Below are positions 23,973-35,761 of a DNA stretch of 64,000 nt, one piece after another. The translations under genes and the position numbers were made by a program. Position 1 is the stretch's first letter. The number at the start of each line of letters is the position of its first letter. A model generated the notes under the pieces. It was not told the DNA's origin. It worked only from the letters and a program-made list of their open reading frames with translations, and did no database searches. Location: assembly GCA_033782935.1 (NCBI GenBank), contig JAWQEG010000622.1, positions 186,001 through 250,000 on the forward strand, read 5' to 3'. Origin of the DNA: Petrolisthes cinctipes (Eukaryota > Arthropoda > Malacostraca > Decapoda > Porcellanidae).

Positions 23973-24603
23973 CAAGACCAATAACACTAACAGGTCTTGT
24001 CAGCCAGTGGTACTGCGCAGATGTAGTGACGTCATGGCGTGGTGGACTTCATCCCCCATTTTCTCTCCATTTACACCCCACAACCCCCCCCCCCCCAGCC
24101 TCTGCCCCCAATCACCTCACATGGTGACAGGTATGAGAGTGAGGTCGCCTACAGGCGGGCATACCGTGATCCCGTGACAAAATTTTTACTTCTTTCTCTG
24201 TTCAATATCCTGTCGGCTTTTATCGTTTTGTTCTAGTTGTAAATGATTAAATTATAATTAGAATGATCTAATGGTGATTAGGAGTTAAGTTTAAGATAAC
24301 TATATTATGCCCTCACCATCCTTTCATCTCCCTTCCGTTCATTGAACATTTATGCATACCATGTTTAAACACAATTAGCCTAAGTTGAACGTGCAAGTTA
24401 AAGGTAAACTATAAAATTTGCAAACAAACTTGATATATTGCCATTTATTACAGTAATGTCATGTATTGTCATACATCTCATTTCTTTGACTTGCATACTT
24501 TATTTGCTAGCTTTCTTTTGCTGCTACCCATTTCTCTGTTTAATATATGTATCCTGAAGAATACCCTACATCTAACATAAAACCTAATAATTATGCTTAT
24601 GTC

Positions 24604-25032
24604 AGCTGATCGACGAGTATGTCTGAGGGATTAGTGGACAGCTGGTTTGATTTATTCAACTCGAGATCTGCATTCAGCAAAAAATTTACTAGGGATGGCT
24701 ATGGACTTCATTTGGAGCAACAAAACAAAGTTTTGCATGATATGCTTGATACAGCCATGTCAATGAAAGTTTGTGGAGTGAAACAAAATATGTACCAGTT
24801 TCAAAATGGACTTATTGTGTGTTCCAAATCTTTGCCCAAACTATATGAAATACTGAAAGAAAAATATGGCATTTCATATATACGCACACATAGGCTAAAT
24901 CAGGATGTTATAGAACACTTGTTTTGCAGTCTAAGACAAATGGGAGGTACTTATGAACATCCATCACCTGGAGTGGAGGAAACGTGGTCTCTAGGGAATA
25001 GATGGAGGAAATGTGGGGGTAGATGGGGATAG
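24604..25032 (+). pseudogene. P-element/THAP9-like transposase, C-terminal remnant
   Basis: From about 24619 the frame reads LVDSWFDLFNSRSAF, then NMYQFQNGLIVCSKSLPKLYE, YIRTHRLNQDVIEHLFCSLR and QMGGTYEHPSP. These are the C-terminal blocks of P-type transposases (form: WFDLFNSR... FQKG...S...L ... LTxRLNQDxxExxFSxxR..GGxxxHP). The THAP zinc finger, the GTP-binding region and the first part of the catalytic domain are absent. After HPSP the frame drifts into Gly/Arg-rich sequence and stops. The protein cannot act alone; the element would need a helper. Confidence 0.8.
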
Positions 25033-25624
25033 GTGATTGCCAGAAACTTCCCAAATACTGGATACCAAGTCTAATTTCATCCCTGTTGTATGCAAAACCT
25101 GTTACAATTGCACATCAATTCGAACAGTTAAGATGACTGCTAAGCTTTTCATTTTATTTTACCTTGACAAGGCCGCAATATGAAAAAAAATAAACGTGGA
25201 GAAGTATAAGCATCAGCAACTCACTTGAGCAGTTACCAGTTACTATTTTGTGTTTATTTTGGCTACATGGCAGTATGTCCGTGTGATTTTTCATTAAAAA
25301 TTAAGCATTGTAGTACACAAGGCCAAGAGATATATATCTTGACCATGGTACTACACACACACACAGATACACTCACAAAGAGAAAGAGATGGAAAGAGAT
25401 CAGGATTCTGTATCGGTGGGGAAGACATGAAATTTTATGTTGCAATCCTTTCTTCCTACAGAATCACACCCAAATACTGCACATGCAGTTGCATGGCATT
25501 TTCACACTGGGCACTTGGTGGACACTATAGAGAGATGACCTGTCTCACCTTTGACCTACTGTCAACTGACTAGAAAATGAGCCTGTTTATCATTGTCTGG
25601 CAACTTGTTCTGTGGTGTATCCTC
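25033..25624. other. 3' internal region of the P element
   Basis: Non-coding as far as I can see, with a short CA run near 25350. It holds sequence between the transposase remnant and the subterminal repeat. Confidence 0.5.
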
Positions 25625-25698
25625 GCCGTGACGTCATGCGCGAGCGGGACACATTTTTGCCCTTGTATGACAAGACCTGTTAGTGTTATTGGTCTTGT

Positions 25699-25706
25699 AA
25701 AGAAGC
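25699..25706. repeat. 8-bp target duplication of the P element, right
   Basis: TAAAGAAG, identical to 23965-23972. Confidence 0.9.
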
Positions 25707-26133
25707 CCGCTCGACAGCCTGATATACTCGTCTTGAGACGTCCAGAGTAGTTGACCTGACCCACTTCACACGGTCAGATAATAAACCCACTTTGCCGCCT
25801 CACCCTTCCTCTCTCCTCCTCCCTTCCTTTTACTTTCCCTTCTTCCTCTCTTCTCTTATCATACCCATCTTCCTCCTCCTCCTACTTTCTCTTCGTTTCC
25901 TTCCTCGAATCCTTTTATATAAGACTGAGGTACATTTTCCATAATTATATATAATATAATATTGAGAAAGTTTTATAAATGAAAAGGAGTGTCCAGTAAA
26001 GGAGCAAATAAAAATTTACTTACACATGATCCCCAACAGCATAAAGCCCTATTCCTACCCCTCCCTTTTTTTGTGAACGATAATTCCGATGCATTTCCCT
26101 TGATTTACATGTCATTTGGAGAGAGAGAGAGAG
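25707..26133. other. pyrimidine-rich and AT-rich sequence
   Basis: A CCTTCCTCC-rich tract (25800-25910) then AT-rich DNA and a short (GA)n next to the 3' end of the following LINE. No gene seen. Confidence 0.5.
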
Positions 26134-29100
26134 ATTGTTTTGATTAATTTATTACGCTCATGGAGCGGCAAACATGGTACAATATATATTATATCAAATT
26201 ATAATATGCATAAAGATGACATTATTATTGTATTAGCTAGTGAAATAAACTTGTAATATACATTACAGTACTATATGGCACATGGTTACAGGTAAATTAC
26301 TATGTATAAAGATGAATGACAATATTATATCAACAATTGAAACAAACTTATATAATTCAGTACTACAGTAGTAAAGATCACAGAATATTATTATGTGTAT
26401 TATTATATCTATTAGTTAAATAAATTTATAATATACAGTACTACACTAGATGGAACATGGTAAAAAGATCACAGAAAATTTTTTATATGTAGCCTATAAG
26501 GATGACAGGGAAATTACTATTTGTATACAGATGACAATACTATTACATCAACCAGTCAATATAACTTGTAATATACAGTACTAGATGGGACATTGTTACA
26601 GGGCAATTATTATATATACAGTATAAAGATGACAGGAAGTTATTATATGTATAAAGATGACAATATTATAATATCAATCCATGAAACAAACTTATAATAT
26701 ACAGTACATGGTTACAGGGAAGTTATTATATGTACAAGATCACAGGAAGTTATTATATGTATAAAGATGACAATATTATTATTATATCAATCCATGAAAC
26801 AAACTTATAATAATTATACAGTACTAGAGGGGACATTGTTACAAGGAAATTACTATATCTATTTAGATCACAGGGAAATTACTATATATATAGAGATAAC
26901 AATATTATTATATTGGACTAGAGAAATTATCTTATAATATACAGTATTGTACTAGATAGGATATTGTTACAGGGACATTACTCTATGTATAAAAATGACA
27001 ATATTATTATATTGAACTAGAGAAATAAGCTTATAATATACAGTATTGTACTAGATAGGACAAAGTTACAGGGAAATTACTATATGAATTGAGATCAGAA
27101 GGAAATTACTATTTGTATAAAGATAACAATATAAATATATTGAACTAATGATATAAGCATATAATATACAGTGTTACAATAGGTAGGACATTGATACAGT
27201 TAAATTGCTATATATATTGAGATCACAAGGACAAAATTATTATATTGAACAAGAGAAATTAGTTTCTAATATACAGTATTACACTAGATAAGACATTATT
27301 ACAGTTAAATTACTAAATGAATTGAGATCACAAGGAAGTTACTATATGTATAAAGATTACAATATTATTATATCAGCTAGTGAGAAAATATACATATACA
27401 TACACATGCATATATTATATTATACAATACTGGACTGGGGACATTGTTATAGGGAAGTAATAAATATGACTATGTTATTATATCTGCCAATGACATACAC
27501 TTATCATATACTGGATGGGACATTTGAGATTGTTTCAACATAAAATGTTATTATATCTGCCAATTTAATACACTTATTATATAATGGATGGAACATAGAT
27601 TTTATCACCATAATATGATGGCCAACAGACATTAAATAGCTTTCAATGCAAGTTACATATACAGGAGAGTCTTTGTATGCATATCAATCAATCTTAAGCA
27701 TCAACAACCACCAAAGTTTGGATGACCAGAATACCATCCAATCCGTCATCAGCAAGCAGGAAGCGACACACACCAATCAAGTCCTGTCCCCGGGGCAGCA
27801 AGTGTCTTACTGAAGGACACTCAAGGCAATAATGCTGAAGATGGTTGGCAATAGGAGCGTCACACAGCTTACATGATGAGTAATGAAGAATGTCCCCCGC
27901 CTCAGCCACCTGCCACAGGGGCCTGTATCCCAATCGATGTCGAGCGGACATAACATTGTGTCTGCGGACCATGAGACCACTTCGGCGATACTTTGGTCGA
28001 GAGAGACGGAAGTGGTCATAGTGCTGAATAGATGCACTCTGAGGTCTTTCGGCATTCATGAGGTGGATCGTAGGAAGAAGAGCAGCAGAGTGCAAGATCC
28101 TTTTGTAGCTGAAGATGGTGGGTGTAGCATCATCAGGCAGAGGCAATTCACAGGCATTTTTGGAAAAGGAGATCCACTCTATCGTTGGCAGCTATTCCAA
28201 TATGAGAAGGAATCCACAAAAAATGTATGCAGAGAGAATGGTCCTGGGCTGCAACCAACTGATGCAAGATCTGGTGAATGAGCGAACGATGCATGGGTTG
28301 TGGAGACGAGATGGCTTGAAGTGCAGACTGTGAGTCACATATCACTACACCATTCACTCGCCGCTGACAGAGGAGGCCGATAGCCAGTAGGAGTCCCTGT
28401 AATTCGCAATATGTGGAGCTGGAAGAGTTGGGTAACCTGTGACCAGCCCAGCCTCCCTCCGGCGGCTCCATGTCAGGCGAGTACATGGCACATCCCGCAC
28501 TGCCATCTGGTTGCACAGATCCATCCACATACAGACAACGAGCATCAGGGACAGAGGAGGAGAGTTTGATGATATGTTCCAAAGCAAGCCGTTTTTGGAG
28601 GTAAGGTAGATCAGTTTTGGAGGTGGGAGTGAAAGTGACTTGAAGCTGTGGTATCCTCCATGGAGGTGGCCCATGATCAACCTCGACCACTGGAACATCA
28701 ATATGAAGGCGCTGCAGGGTGGAGCACACAGTGTTGACAAGGGTGCGGACACATGGACGAGTGGAGGGTGAAGTGCAGCAGGATCAAGTGAGGCTCTCAG
28801 GACATGAGCATAATATGGAGCAAGGTGAGGAGAGTGAAGGCACTTGACACTAAAGTGGGTGACGTTGGTGTGTATTCTATCAACAACTGACGGGAGATTG
28901 AGTTCCATTAACATGTTCACAATTCTGGTGGATGGTGGACTTCCTAGAATATACCGCATCACTTTGTTCTGAAACTTATCTAATGGCACTAAGGTAGTCC
29001 TAGATAGCTGACTAAGAGCAGGAGAGAGATAGTCAATGACAGACCGAATAAAGGCAATGTAGATGGTTCTTGCCACAGGGATAGAGATTCCGGCAGCCCT

Positions 29101-29262
29101 GTTAGTGAGCCATTTGAAGGGAAGGAATCGCTGTTCTAGCCGTTGCAGAAGGTCTTGGATGATGGGATGAATGCGCTGCCTAGCAGGTATGGCCGGAGTG
29201 ATCCGCACCGGAGCTCCCAGGTACAGATACTGTGTACAAGGCGGGATGATACTTTGCCCGGC
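26134..29262 (-). pseudogene. 5'-truncated I-like LINE with RNase H and a repeat-filled 3' region
   Basis: On the minus strand: the end of RT/thumb at 28354-29262 (CTQYLYLGAPVRITPAIPAR, IYIAFIRSVIDYLSPALSQL), then RNase H at 28148-28729 with LYVDGSVQPDGSAGCAMYS, TYCELQGLLLAIGL, VICDSQSALQAIS and HFLWIPSHIGIAANDRVD. A Cys/His C-terminal block follows at 27694-28146 (HYSSCKLCDAPIANHLQHYC). There are frame changes between the pieces, including one in the RNase H tail. Downstream (27680 to 26134) is a minisatellite, and then CATGAGCGTAATAAATTAATCAA at 26134-26160, which resembles the 3' ends of the other I-like LINEs here. Sequence starts abruptly at 29262, so EN and most of RT are missing. Confidence 0.85.
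26190..27640. repeat. minisatellite array, about 13 diverged units
   Basis: Units of roughly 100-130 bp share ATATACAGTACTAGATGGGACATTGTTACAGGG, GAAATTACTATATGTATAAAGATGACAATATTATTATAT and a GAAATAAACTTATAATATACAG-like block (key words ACAGTACTAGATGGGACATT and AAAGATGACAATATTATT). I counted 13 occurrences of the ACAGTA/GGACATT block. It fills the 3' region of the minus-strand LINE. Confidence 0.85.
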
Positions 29263-29463
29263 CGTAAGAGAGAGAGAGAGAGAGAGTTATTACAGTACGG
29301 AAGGCTAGGGGATGAGAAGAGGTAAAGGAAAGGGAGGGGGAGACCATTATCAGATTAGGTTCTTATGGGTGTGGTGAACTTACACACACACACACACTGG
29401 AGAGGGAGCGGCTCAATAACCGCTGAGGGATGAGAGGTAATAATGTAGTGTAACCTGTTATAA
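29263..29463. other. (GA)n and purine-rich spacer
   Basis: A (GA)n run at 29270-29287 lies directly at the LINE 5' truncation point, followed by purine-rich sequence and an (AC)n run near 29384-29396. Confidence 0.6.
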
Positions 29464-30151
29464 GAAGCCCGAAGGCTGAACAAAAAATTGACTCATCTTC
29501 ACTCCTTACATCTTGCAAGTCATATAATTAAAATAATATATATGATTATATATTAGATCTGGATAGGGTATGTAACTATAACAGCTAGAATAATTTATTC
29601 TGCTGACTTGTAGGTATGAGTTGATATGAGTATGGTATATTTTATAAATCTTGAAAGGGAAAGTGTTTGTTATTCATTAGTTTTCATGGAAAATAATTTA
29701 TCAATATTATCTTTGATAGAGATACTGCTGTGGAGTGCGGGAGAAAAAGGATATTTCCCCTCTCTGATAATAAAAACGACCTGTTTTTGATCCATCATAG
29801 AAAACGTTTATTTACCAGTTTTCATTGATAACACACTCTCAATTTTATCTTATGTATAATCATTTACTTTCACAGCTCCATGGCAGTATCTCTATCAATG
29901 ATAATATTGAGAAATTATTTTCCATGAAAACTAATGAATAACAAACACTTTCCCTTTCAAGATTTATAAAATATACCATACTCATATCAACCCATACCTA
30001 GAAGTTAGCAGTATAACTGATTCGAGCTGTTATAGTTACATACTCTATCCAGATCTAATATATAGTCCTATTTATTATTTTAATTATATGACGTACAATG
30101 AAAAGTGATGAATGAGATTCTGAGTAATCTTTTGTTCAGCCTTCGGGCTTC
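29464..30151. mobile_element. foldback element of about 690 bp
   Basis: Starts GAAGCCCGAAGGCTGAACAA and ends TTGTTCAGCCTTCGGGCTTC. The arms (about 29464-29745 and 29885-30151) are near-complementary over blocks such as ATCTGGATAGGGTATGTAAC, TATTTTATAAATCTTGAAAG and CATGGAAAATAATTT. The central region of about 140 bp is largely unpaired. No coding capacity. A clear target duplication is not visible (ATA on both sides at best), so the superfamily is unassigned. Confidence 0.8.
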
Positions 30152-30429
30152 ATACTGTATGCAACTGACGAGGCCCCTACCCACCCCGTGCCCCTATAGT
30201 CTTGCTCGCTTAAATTTACGGCTGTGGTGTGTCCCGCTATTTTGTACAGTTATGCCACGTTTCCCCAACTTGCGATGTGAAACGGAAGCTATTTATGTAC
30301 AAGGCATCACAAATACAATAAATTCAGACATATACAACATCCACTTGTGTATTTAGATGGATTAATCAACAGTAATCTTATTATGCATAAAACATTTACA
30401 CAGTTACACAGAAACATGGCATAAATATT
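30152..30429. other. unassigned
   Basis: Short sequence between the foldback and the duplicated 3' region of the next LINE. Nothing coding was recognised. Confidence 0.4.
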
Positions 30430-30815
30430 GTACAGTGTTGCTAAAAGAAATTGTAGTAACTTTTAATGGAATTTAGAATAGTTTTCGGGTGGGTAATAAT
30501 ATCACAGTTATAGATATAACATAATAAGCTTGAAAAAGAAGAAATATGCCATTATCCAAAGTAAAAGAAATAATCAATATAATTTTTTTGAGTGGCGGCA
30601 ATACTGACATAGCCAGACCCACACCTACACCCAGACCCCCCAGGTGTTGCTATAATTGTAGAATAAAATGATCACATTTACTGGCTTTTACCGTAATTTT
30701 AAGGGTGAGGAATAATCACATTCATAATCTGTAAGCTATTATGTAGAACAAAATAATTTGCCAATACCAAAGTATAAAAAAAAAAAAATCACTCGTGAGC
30801 GGCAACACTTCCACA
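30430..30815 (-). repeat. duplicated 3' UTR of the minus-strand LINE
   Basis: Two diverged units, about 30430-30630 and 30640-30815, each run from a GGGTGGGTAATAATATCAC or GGGTGAGGAATAATCAC block, through CAAAGTAWAA, to GAGTGGCGGCAATACT or GTGAGCGGCAACACTT and ACACCCAG. The second unit abuts the end of the ORF. Confidence 0.6.
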
Positions 30816-32945
30816 CCCAGTTGTTGTTGTTGAAGTTCCTCAAGCTGTCTGGCCGAGCAGCCCCGAGCTCCTGAGGAAGGTCATGGCCTGAACCGGGCTT
30901 TCCCACAGTGCCCTCAGAGAGTGTATGTTGTGTTGTTGGCGAGTGTGGTTGTGTGCGTTGCAGTCTTCAATAATGTGTTTAATAGAATGGGGTGCTGTGT
31001 TGCATCCCGGACAGGCATCCGCAATGGCTCCATCCAGCCTCTTCTGATATGTCAGAAGGGCCGGGTGATGGCCACACCGCAGCCTGGCCAGGTGAACTCT
31101 GTCCTCACGGGGAAGGGAGGATTCGGATGGGTGGATGTCAGGAGGTCGTGCATGCAGCTGAGTGTTGTTTTTGAGTGTTTGGATGGATTGATGAGTGATT
31201 TGAGTATGGATGTGTTTTGGGAGATTGGTTTGGGGTGGGCAGGGTGTAAGAGATGATAGTATTTGTGTATGGTATCGTGTACTGGGTGTTGTTTTGATGT
31301 TCCTTGGCATGTGTGGGTGTTGTGCCATATAGTGTAGGGGATGGTGTGGGTTTGTGGAGGCTGCAGCAAGTGTTTGTGTGCCTCTCATGTCAAGGTGATC
31401 CTTGATTTTGAGGACTTTGGTTTCATAGTGTAGGTGGTCTATGGGTGTGGTAGCTGTGCAGCCTGTGATTGTCTTTAGGGCTCTGTTCTGTATGGTTTGA
31501 AGGGTGTTGTGATGAGTCTCAGTGAGGTTTGAAGCCCAGGCAGGGCTTGCATAATCCATCACTGATCGAATATATTGTTTGTATACTGTGGTTGTGGTTT
31601 CCTTGTTGTGTCCGAATGAGTGCTGGCAAGTGATTTGAGGGCTTTAAGTGTTTGCATGCATTTGTTTTTGATGGTCGTAATATGTTGTTTGAATGTCATA
31701 GATATATTGTATGTTATACCAAGTATTTTGTGTGTGTGTGTGTGTGTGTGTGTGGTATAGGTGTGTTGTTTATGGTGAGGTGTGGTGTGTAGCGGTGTTC
31801 TGCGTTCCAGTTGGTGAGAAGGGTGACAGTTGACTTGGTGGGTGCTATTTTAAGTCTGTTTGTGGTGAACCAGGCATTAAGTGTGTTGATGTAGGGTTGG
31901 AGGATGAGAGTGGCTGTGTCTGCATTTCTGTGTGTACATGTGAGTGTTATGTCGTCTGCGTAGGAGGCTATGTGTATTTGTGGTGCCTGGGGTGTTGGTA
32001 TGTCGTGCATGTATAGGTTGAAAAGGGTTGGTGAAAGTACAGATCCTTGGGGGACACCATTGGTGAAATTTTTAATGTTAGATGACTGACCAGCAAATGT
32101 AACATGGGCTACTCTTCCTCCCAAGAAGTTGGCCAGCCATCTTTTGGTGTTCTTATGCATGTTTGTGTTGTATATTTTGTTTGTGAGGTTGTGGCGGGGG
32201 ATGGCATCAAATGCTTTACTAATGTCCAATGTAACTAAGAGTGTTCTGTGTGCATCTGAGTTGATGCAATCAAAAATTCTTTGTGTGAGGTCTGTAAGAA
32301 GGGTGTTTGTTGAGTGTAGCGGTCTGAAGCCATGTTGTGAAGATGCAAGGGTGATGTGTGGTGTGATTAGTTTAATGATGAGGCGCTCAGTGATTTTATA
32401 GGGGGTACAAAGGAGGGTGATGGGACGGTGTGATGAGGGCAGTGTGGGGTCTTTATTTGGTTTGGGGATGGTGATGATGTTTCCATGTTTCCAGATGTTG
32501 GGTAATGTGTTGTGTGAGTAGCTGTAGTTTGCTATGTTAGTGAGTGCTTGTATGCCTTGTGGTCCAAGGTGTTTAAGGTGTATGTTACTGATGTTGTCTG
32601 GACCACAGGCAGGTGAGTGTTTTATGTTGTGAATGATGTGATTTGTCTGATGATTTGTGAATGGTGAATAGTCTGGGTCAGTGGGGAAACGTCTCTTGCG
32701 TCTAATGACTCGTCTGTCTTCAGGATGAGGATGAGGTGAAGGTGGCTGACGTGCGAAAAATGTTGGATGAGTGTGTTTGCTTGTTGTTTGTTAGAGGGTA
32801 TAGTGTCTGTTGTTGTGATGGCTGCATGTGATTGTGTAGTGTTGCTGTTGGACAGTGTGATGCTGTTTAGTGTTTTGTAGAGTTTGCTGGTGTTGGTTGT
32901 GTGGTTGAGTGTGGCCTTGACACAGGATAGCTTCCTGGCGGTGAC
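30816..32945 (-). pseudogene. Jockey-like non-LTR reverse transcriptase, C/A-biased, decayed
   Basis: Read on the minus strand. A linker from about 32940 is followed by PKPNKDPTLPSSHRPITLLC and SQHGFRPLHSTNTLLTDL (32230-32460), then DISKAFDAIPRHNL, NGVPQGSVLSPTLFNLYMHD and IASYADDITLTCTHR (31714-32229). The YADD palm is intact. A (CA)n expansion (TG on plus, 31728-31754) shifts the frame at PIPHTHTHTH; the continuation ILGITYNISMTFKQH is in another frame. The C-terminal part at 30840-31562 includes MDYASPAWASNLTETH and a Cys/His block (ACPGCNTAPHSIKHIIEDC). No RNase H or endonuclease is seen. The sense strand is strikingly poor in G. The copy is 5' truncated near 32945. Confidence 0.85.
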
Positions 32946-33085
32946 CTCTTTTCAGTTTTCACTTTCTTTATGCCCTTTGCATAGACAGCATGGCAAATAG
33001 TTCAACCCATTCCTCACATCTACACAGCCAGGCTAAAGAAATTGTCTTCAAATTAACAAATGAAAGCACAGTTATAAATAAAAGA

Positions 33086-33118
<33 letters not shown>

Positions 33119-33696
33119 ACGGTACTGAAAATTTGGCGGCAACACTGTAAAGAGGTGAAAGCCACACCACAGCCGTATATTTAGGCGAGTTTGACTATAG
33201 TAACCATATTTCCCATCTCTCCATCTCTCTGACTATCAAACTTCACCATATACAATTACTACCACCATTGCTACCACCATCACTACGTCCATTGCTACCA
33301 CTAAAACCACGACTAAAACCATCACCAATATTGTACACACACACACACTGTACATATCTCTTTTCTTGATATGTAAGTACATAAGCTGATAATTATCCCA
33401 CGGAATAGACCAGAAAGTACAGCCTCCCTCATTGTCCTCTCGTTTATAATGACTCACTATCACTCTCCCCAGGGGGAATAGGATTACTAGGGGCACGGGG
33501 TGAAGGGGGCTCGTCAGAGAGAGAGTGGGTGGGGGAGAATTACTATGTTTTTACACACACACACACACACACAAACAGAGGTTTGATATTCAATAGTGAA
33601 AAGGTACACACTTTATATATATTTTTACTGATATTTAGAAATTATGATACTTATAATATATATTGAATATTTTAGGTAAACAAACAATTGCGTGAA

Positions 33697-33748
<52 letters not shown>

Positions 33749-33772
33749 AAGTCACCGTGGAGCGCTGGTGGA
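32946..33772. other. microsatellite-rich spacer
   Basis: Contains (GA)n at 33090-33118, (ACC)-type repeats at 33243-33320, (AC)n near 33338 and 33555, and (CT)n at 33701-33745. No gene seen. Part of it must be the 3' flank of the piggyBac copy that ends at 33773, but I could not assign a terminal repeat. Confidence 0.5.
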
Positions 33773-35213
33773 TCAGAAATTCTTCAATGTGTGGTAATCC
33801 CTGAATCAATCTACTATACATAGTTCAATGTTGCACTCATTGCATATGATGACTACTCGAGTGCGTTTCTTTTGACGTCGGGTTGTGTGCTTGCATACAT
33901 AGCAGTCTCTTGGTTTCCTCTTTCCATTCGCCATCTCAGTATGTACTGGGTAATGGCGACTATATGCGTCTATTATGAGATCTGGCATTGGGTTAGGGGG
34001 TCGACCTTTGATGTTGGTAGTAGGTTCTCCAAAGTCCTCCAAAAGCTGGTACGCAACATTGTACACAAACTCGCGTAGCTTTGGCTTCATAGAGGGGTCA
34101 ATATTCTTTTTGACAAGCCAGAGATTGTAAGCATTGAGCATTGTGATATCTATCAAGTGGAAGAAGAACTTGTGGTACCACTTGACAGACTTTCTCAAAC
34201 ACTCAACGCCACTTATCTGACTGTCAGACTTGTCTACAAGGCGCATATTTTTAGTATAATCTACCACAACATCAGGCTTCATGATGTTTTTTTTTGTTCT
34301 GTGGTGAATCTTTCCGATTGGAACTAGTTCACCCTTGTGAATGGTGGAAAGGAGGTGGACTGGGCTCCTATCGTTCCACTTGTATGCGCCAATCTTGCCA
34401 AACTTTTCACTTTGGATGAACAGTTCCGTCTTGCGTCGCTTCCTACTTCTCTCGTGGTGGGGGCGAGCTTCCTCTTCAGAATCTGGTGTATCACTAGAAC
34501 TAGGGTTTTCAACTCGTTTTATTTCCATTGAATTTCGGCATGAACTTCCTATTCGCCCGTACAGTTCCACATGATCCCGTTTTGTTGTCAAGCAGGAATT
34601 GACACAGAGCAGGGCTTGTATACCAGTTGTCGGTGTACAATATATGACCCCTGCCCATGTAGTCTGCCATCATTTTCTTTACGATAGCACCAGACATACC
34701 TATAGGGTCATTCTTGTGCACCACTGGTATATCTATATTTGTGCCTGTGTAAACAATCATGTCAAGCACAAATCCTGTATCACAGTCACATAAAACAAAT
34801 AGTTTCAAGCCGAAACGATGTCTTTTAGAGGGTATATATTGTTTGAAAACTAGCCGACCTTTGTATAGCATAAGTGACTCATCTATGACCAGCTTTTGAA
34901 ATGGATAGAAGTATTTCTTGAACCGTGAAAGGATCATCGAAAATATACCTCTCACTTTCCAGATACGGTCTTCTTTGTTAGGATTTTCATTGTCTGAGAA
35001 GTGAAGAAAATTCAACAGTTATAAAAATCTACCGCGAGAATATAGTTGCTAAACAAAGGTGTGCTGATGAGGGCATCGTTGCGCCAGTAATGCTGGAGAA
35101 CGTGTTTTTTGCAAAGAGGCATAATCAACATCAATGCCAGAAACACAAACAGCTCCCTGACAGTTATAGCTTCCCAATTTCGTATTCTGGAAAAAGGGGA
35201 AATGAAATCCATA
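33773..35213 (-). pseudogene. piggyBac transposase, C-terminal two thirds (right of the insertion)
   Basis: Minus-strand continuation of the N-terminal part at 50311-50850, interrupted by the LTR element at 35214. It reads DFISPFSRIRNWEAITVREL, a frame change near 35010-35025, then LHFSDNENPNKEDRIWKVRG, YPFQKLVIDESLMLYKGR (first catalytic D) and GLKLFVLCDCDTGFVLD (second). GHILYTDNWYTSPALCQFL follows, then a second frame change near 34540, KWNDRSPVHLLSTIH, and VVDYTKNMRLVDKSDSQ (usually NxxMxGVDxxDQ). The Cys-rich tail is CYVCKHTTRRQ...ICNECNIELC. A TGA at 33806-33808 replaces a Cys codon before FRDYHTLKNF, and the original end is near 33773. The gene is dead but largely complete. Confidence 0.9.
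35210..35213. repeat. CATA target duplication, left
   Basis: CATA directly before the 5' LTR, repeated directly after the 3' LTR at 50311-50314. Confidence 0.85.
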
Positions 35214-35761
35214 TGTTCCGGTTAAACCTACATTTAAGAGGCTACTTATAATCACTTATACTCACTTACAAGAGTGAGTCACACATCGTATGATGCCGTA
35301 AAACTGCTAGCGTAGGCTTGGATACAAACCCTAGCTCACTGTGGGAACCATTAACACGTTAGCATATAGTGACGACATAAGTCAAGTGACCTACCAAGCG
35401 ACGCCTTGTTCCCGCTCCTTCAGCCTCAGTTAGCTATTGATAACCAAACACTCAACAGGTTACCTTAGCATATAATCTCTCTAAAGTTAGCTCAAGTCTA
35501 ACCTAACCCCAAACATATTTGTGAAACTGTACTCACTCGGGTTATCAATAAATTGTGCAAACTACAGACGCTTGCTACCTCTCCTACACCATATAATTAT
35601 AGAAAACCATATAATTAAAATCAAACTCCGAAGAGACGCCAAAGACTAATAATACTACAAAGACTAATAAAAAGACAAAGACCACGAACCAGTCGCCAGC
35701 TACCACACATCATCAATCATCACGTGTCCGGAGTAAGTAAGGTCTTTCTTGCCCCAGAACA
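35214..35761 (+). repeat. 5' LTR of the env-bearing gypsy-like element
   Basis: A 548-bp LTR starting TGTTCCGGTTAAACC and ending CAGAACA (TGTTC and GAACA are exact inverted tips). It matches 49772-50310 with about nine single-base differences and one 9-bp gap by eye, about 98% identity, so the insertion is fairly young. Confidence 0.95.

Larger units (their letters stand above)
23973..25698 (+). mobile_element. P-superfamily DNA transposon, internally deleted
   Basis: Terminal inverted repeats of 30 bp: the left end (23973-24002) begins CAAGACCAATAACACTAACA, and the right end (25669-25698) is its exact reverse complement by my reading. Perfect 8-bp target duplications TAAAGAAG flank it. About 50 bp inside each end lies a second inverted pair, TGACGTCATGGCG (24027-24039) against CGCCGTGACGTCA (25625-25637). 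Eight-base target duplications, repeats of about 31 bp and subterminal inverted repeats are the hallmarks of P elements, and the only coding remnant inside is a P/THAP9-type transposase C-terminus in plus orientation. Length is 1726 bp, well short of an autonomous copy. Confidence 0.9.
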
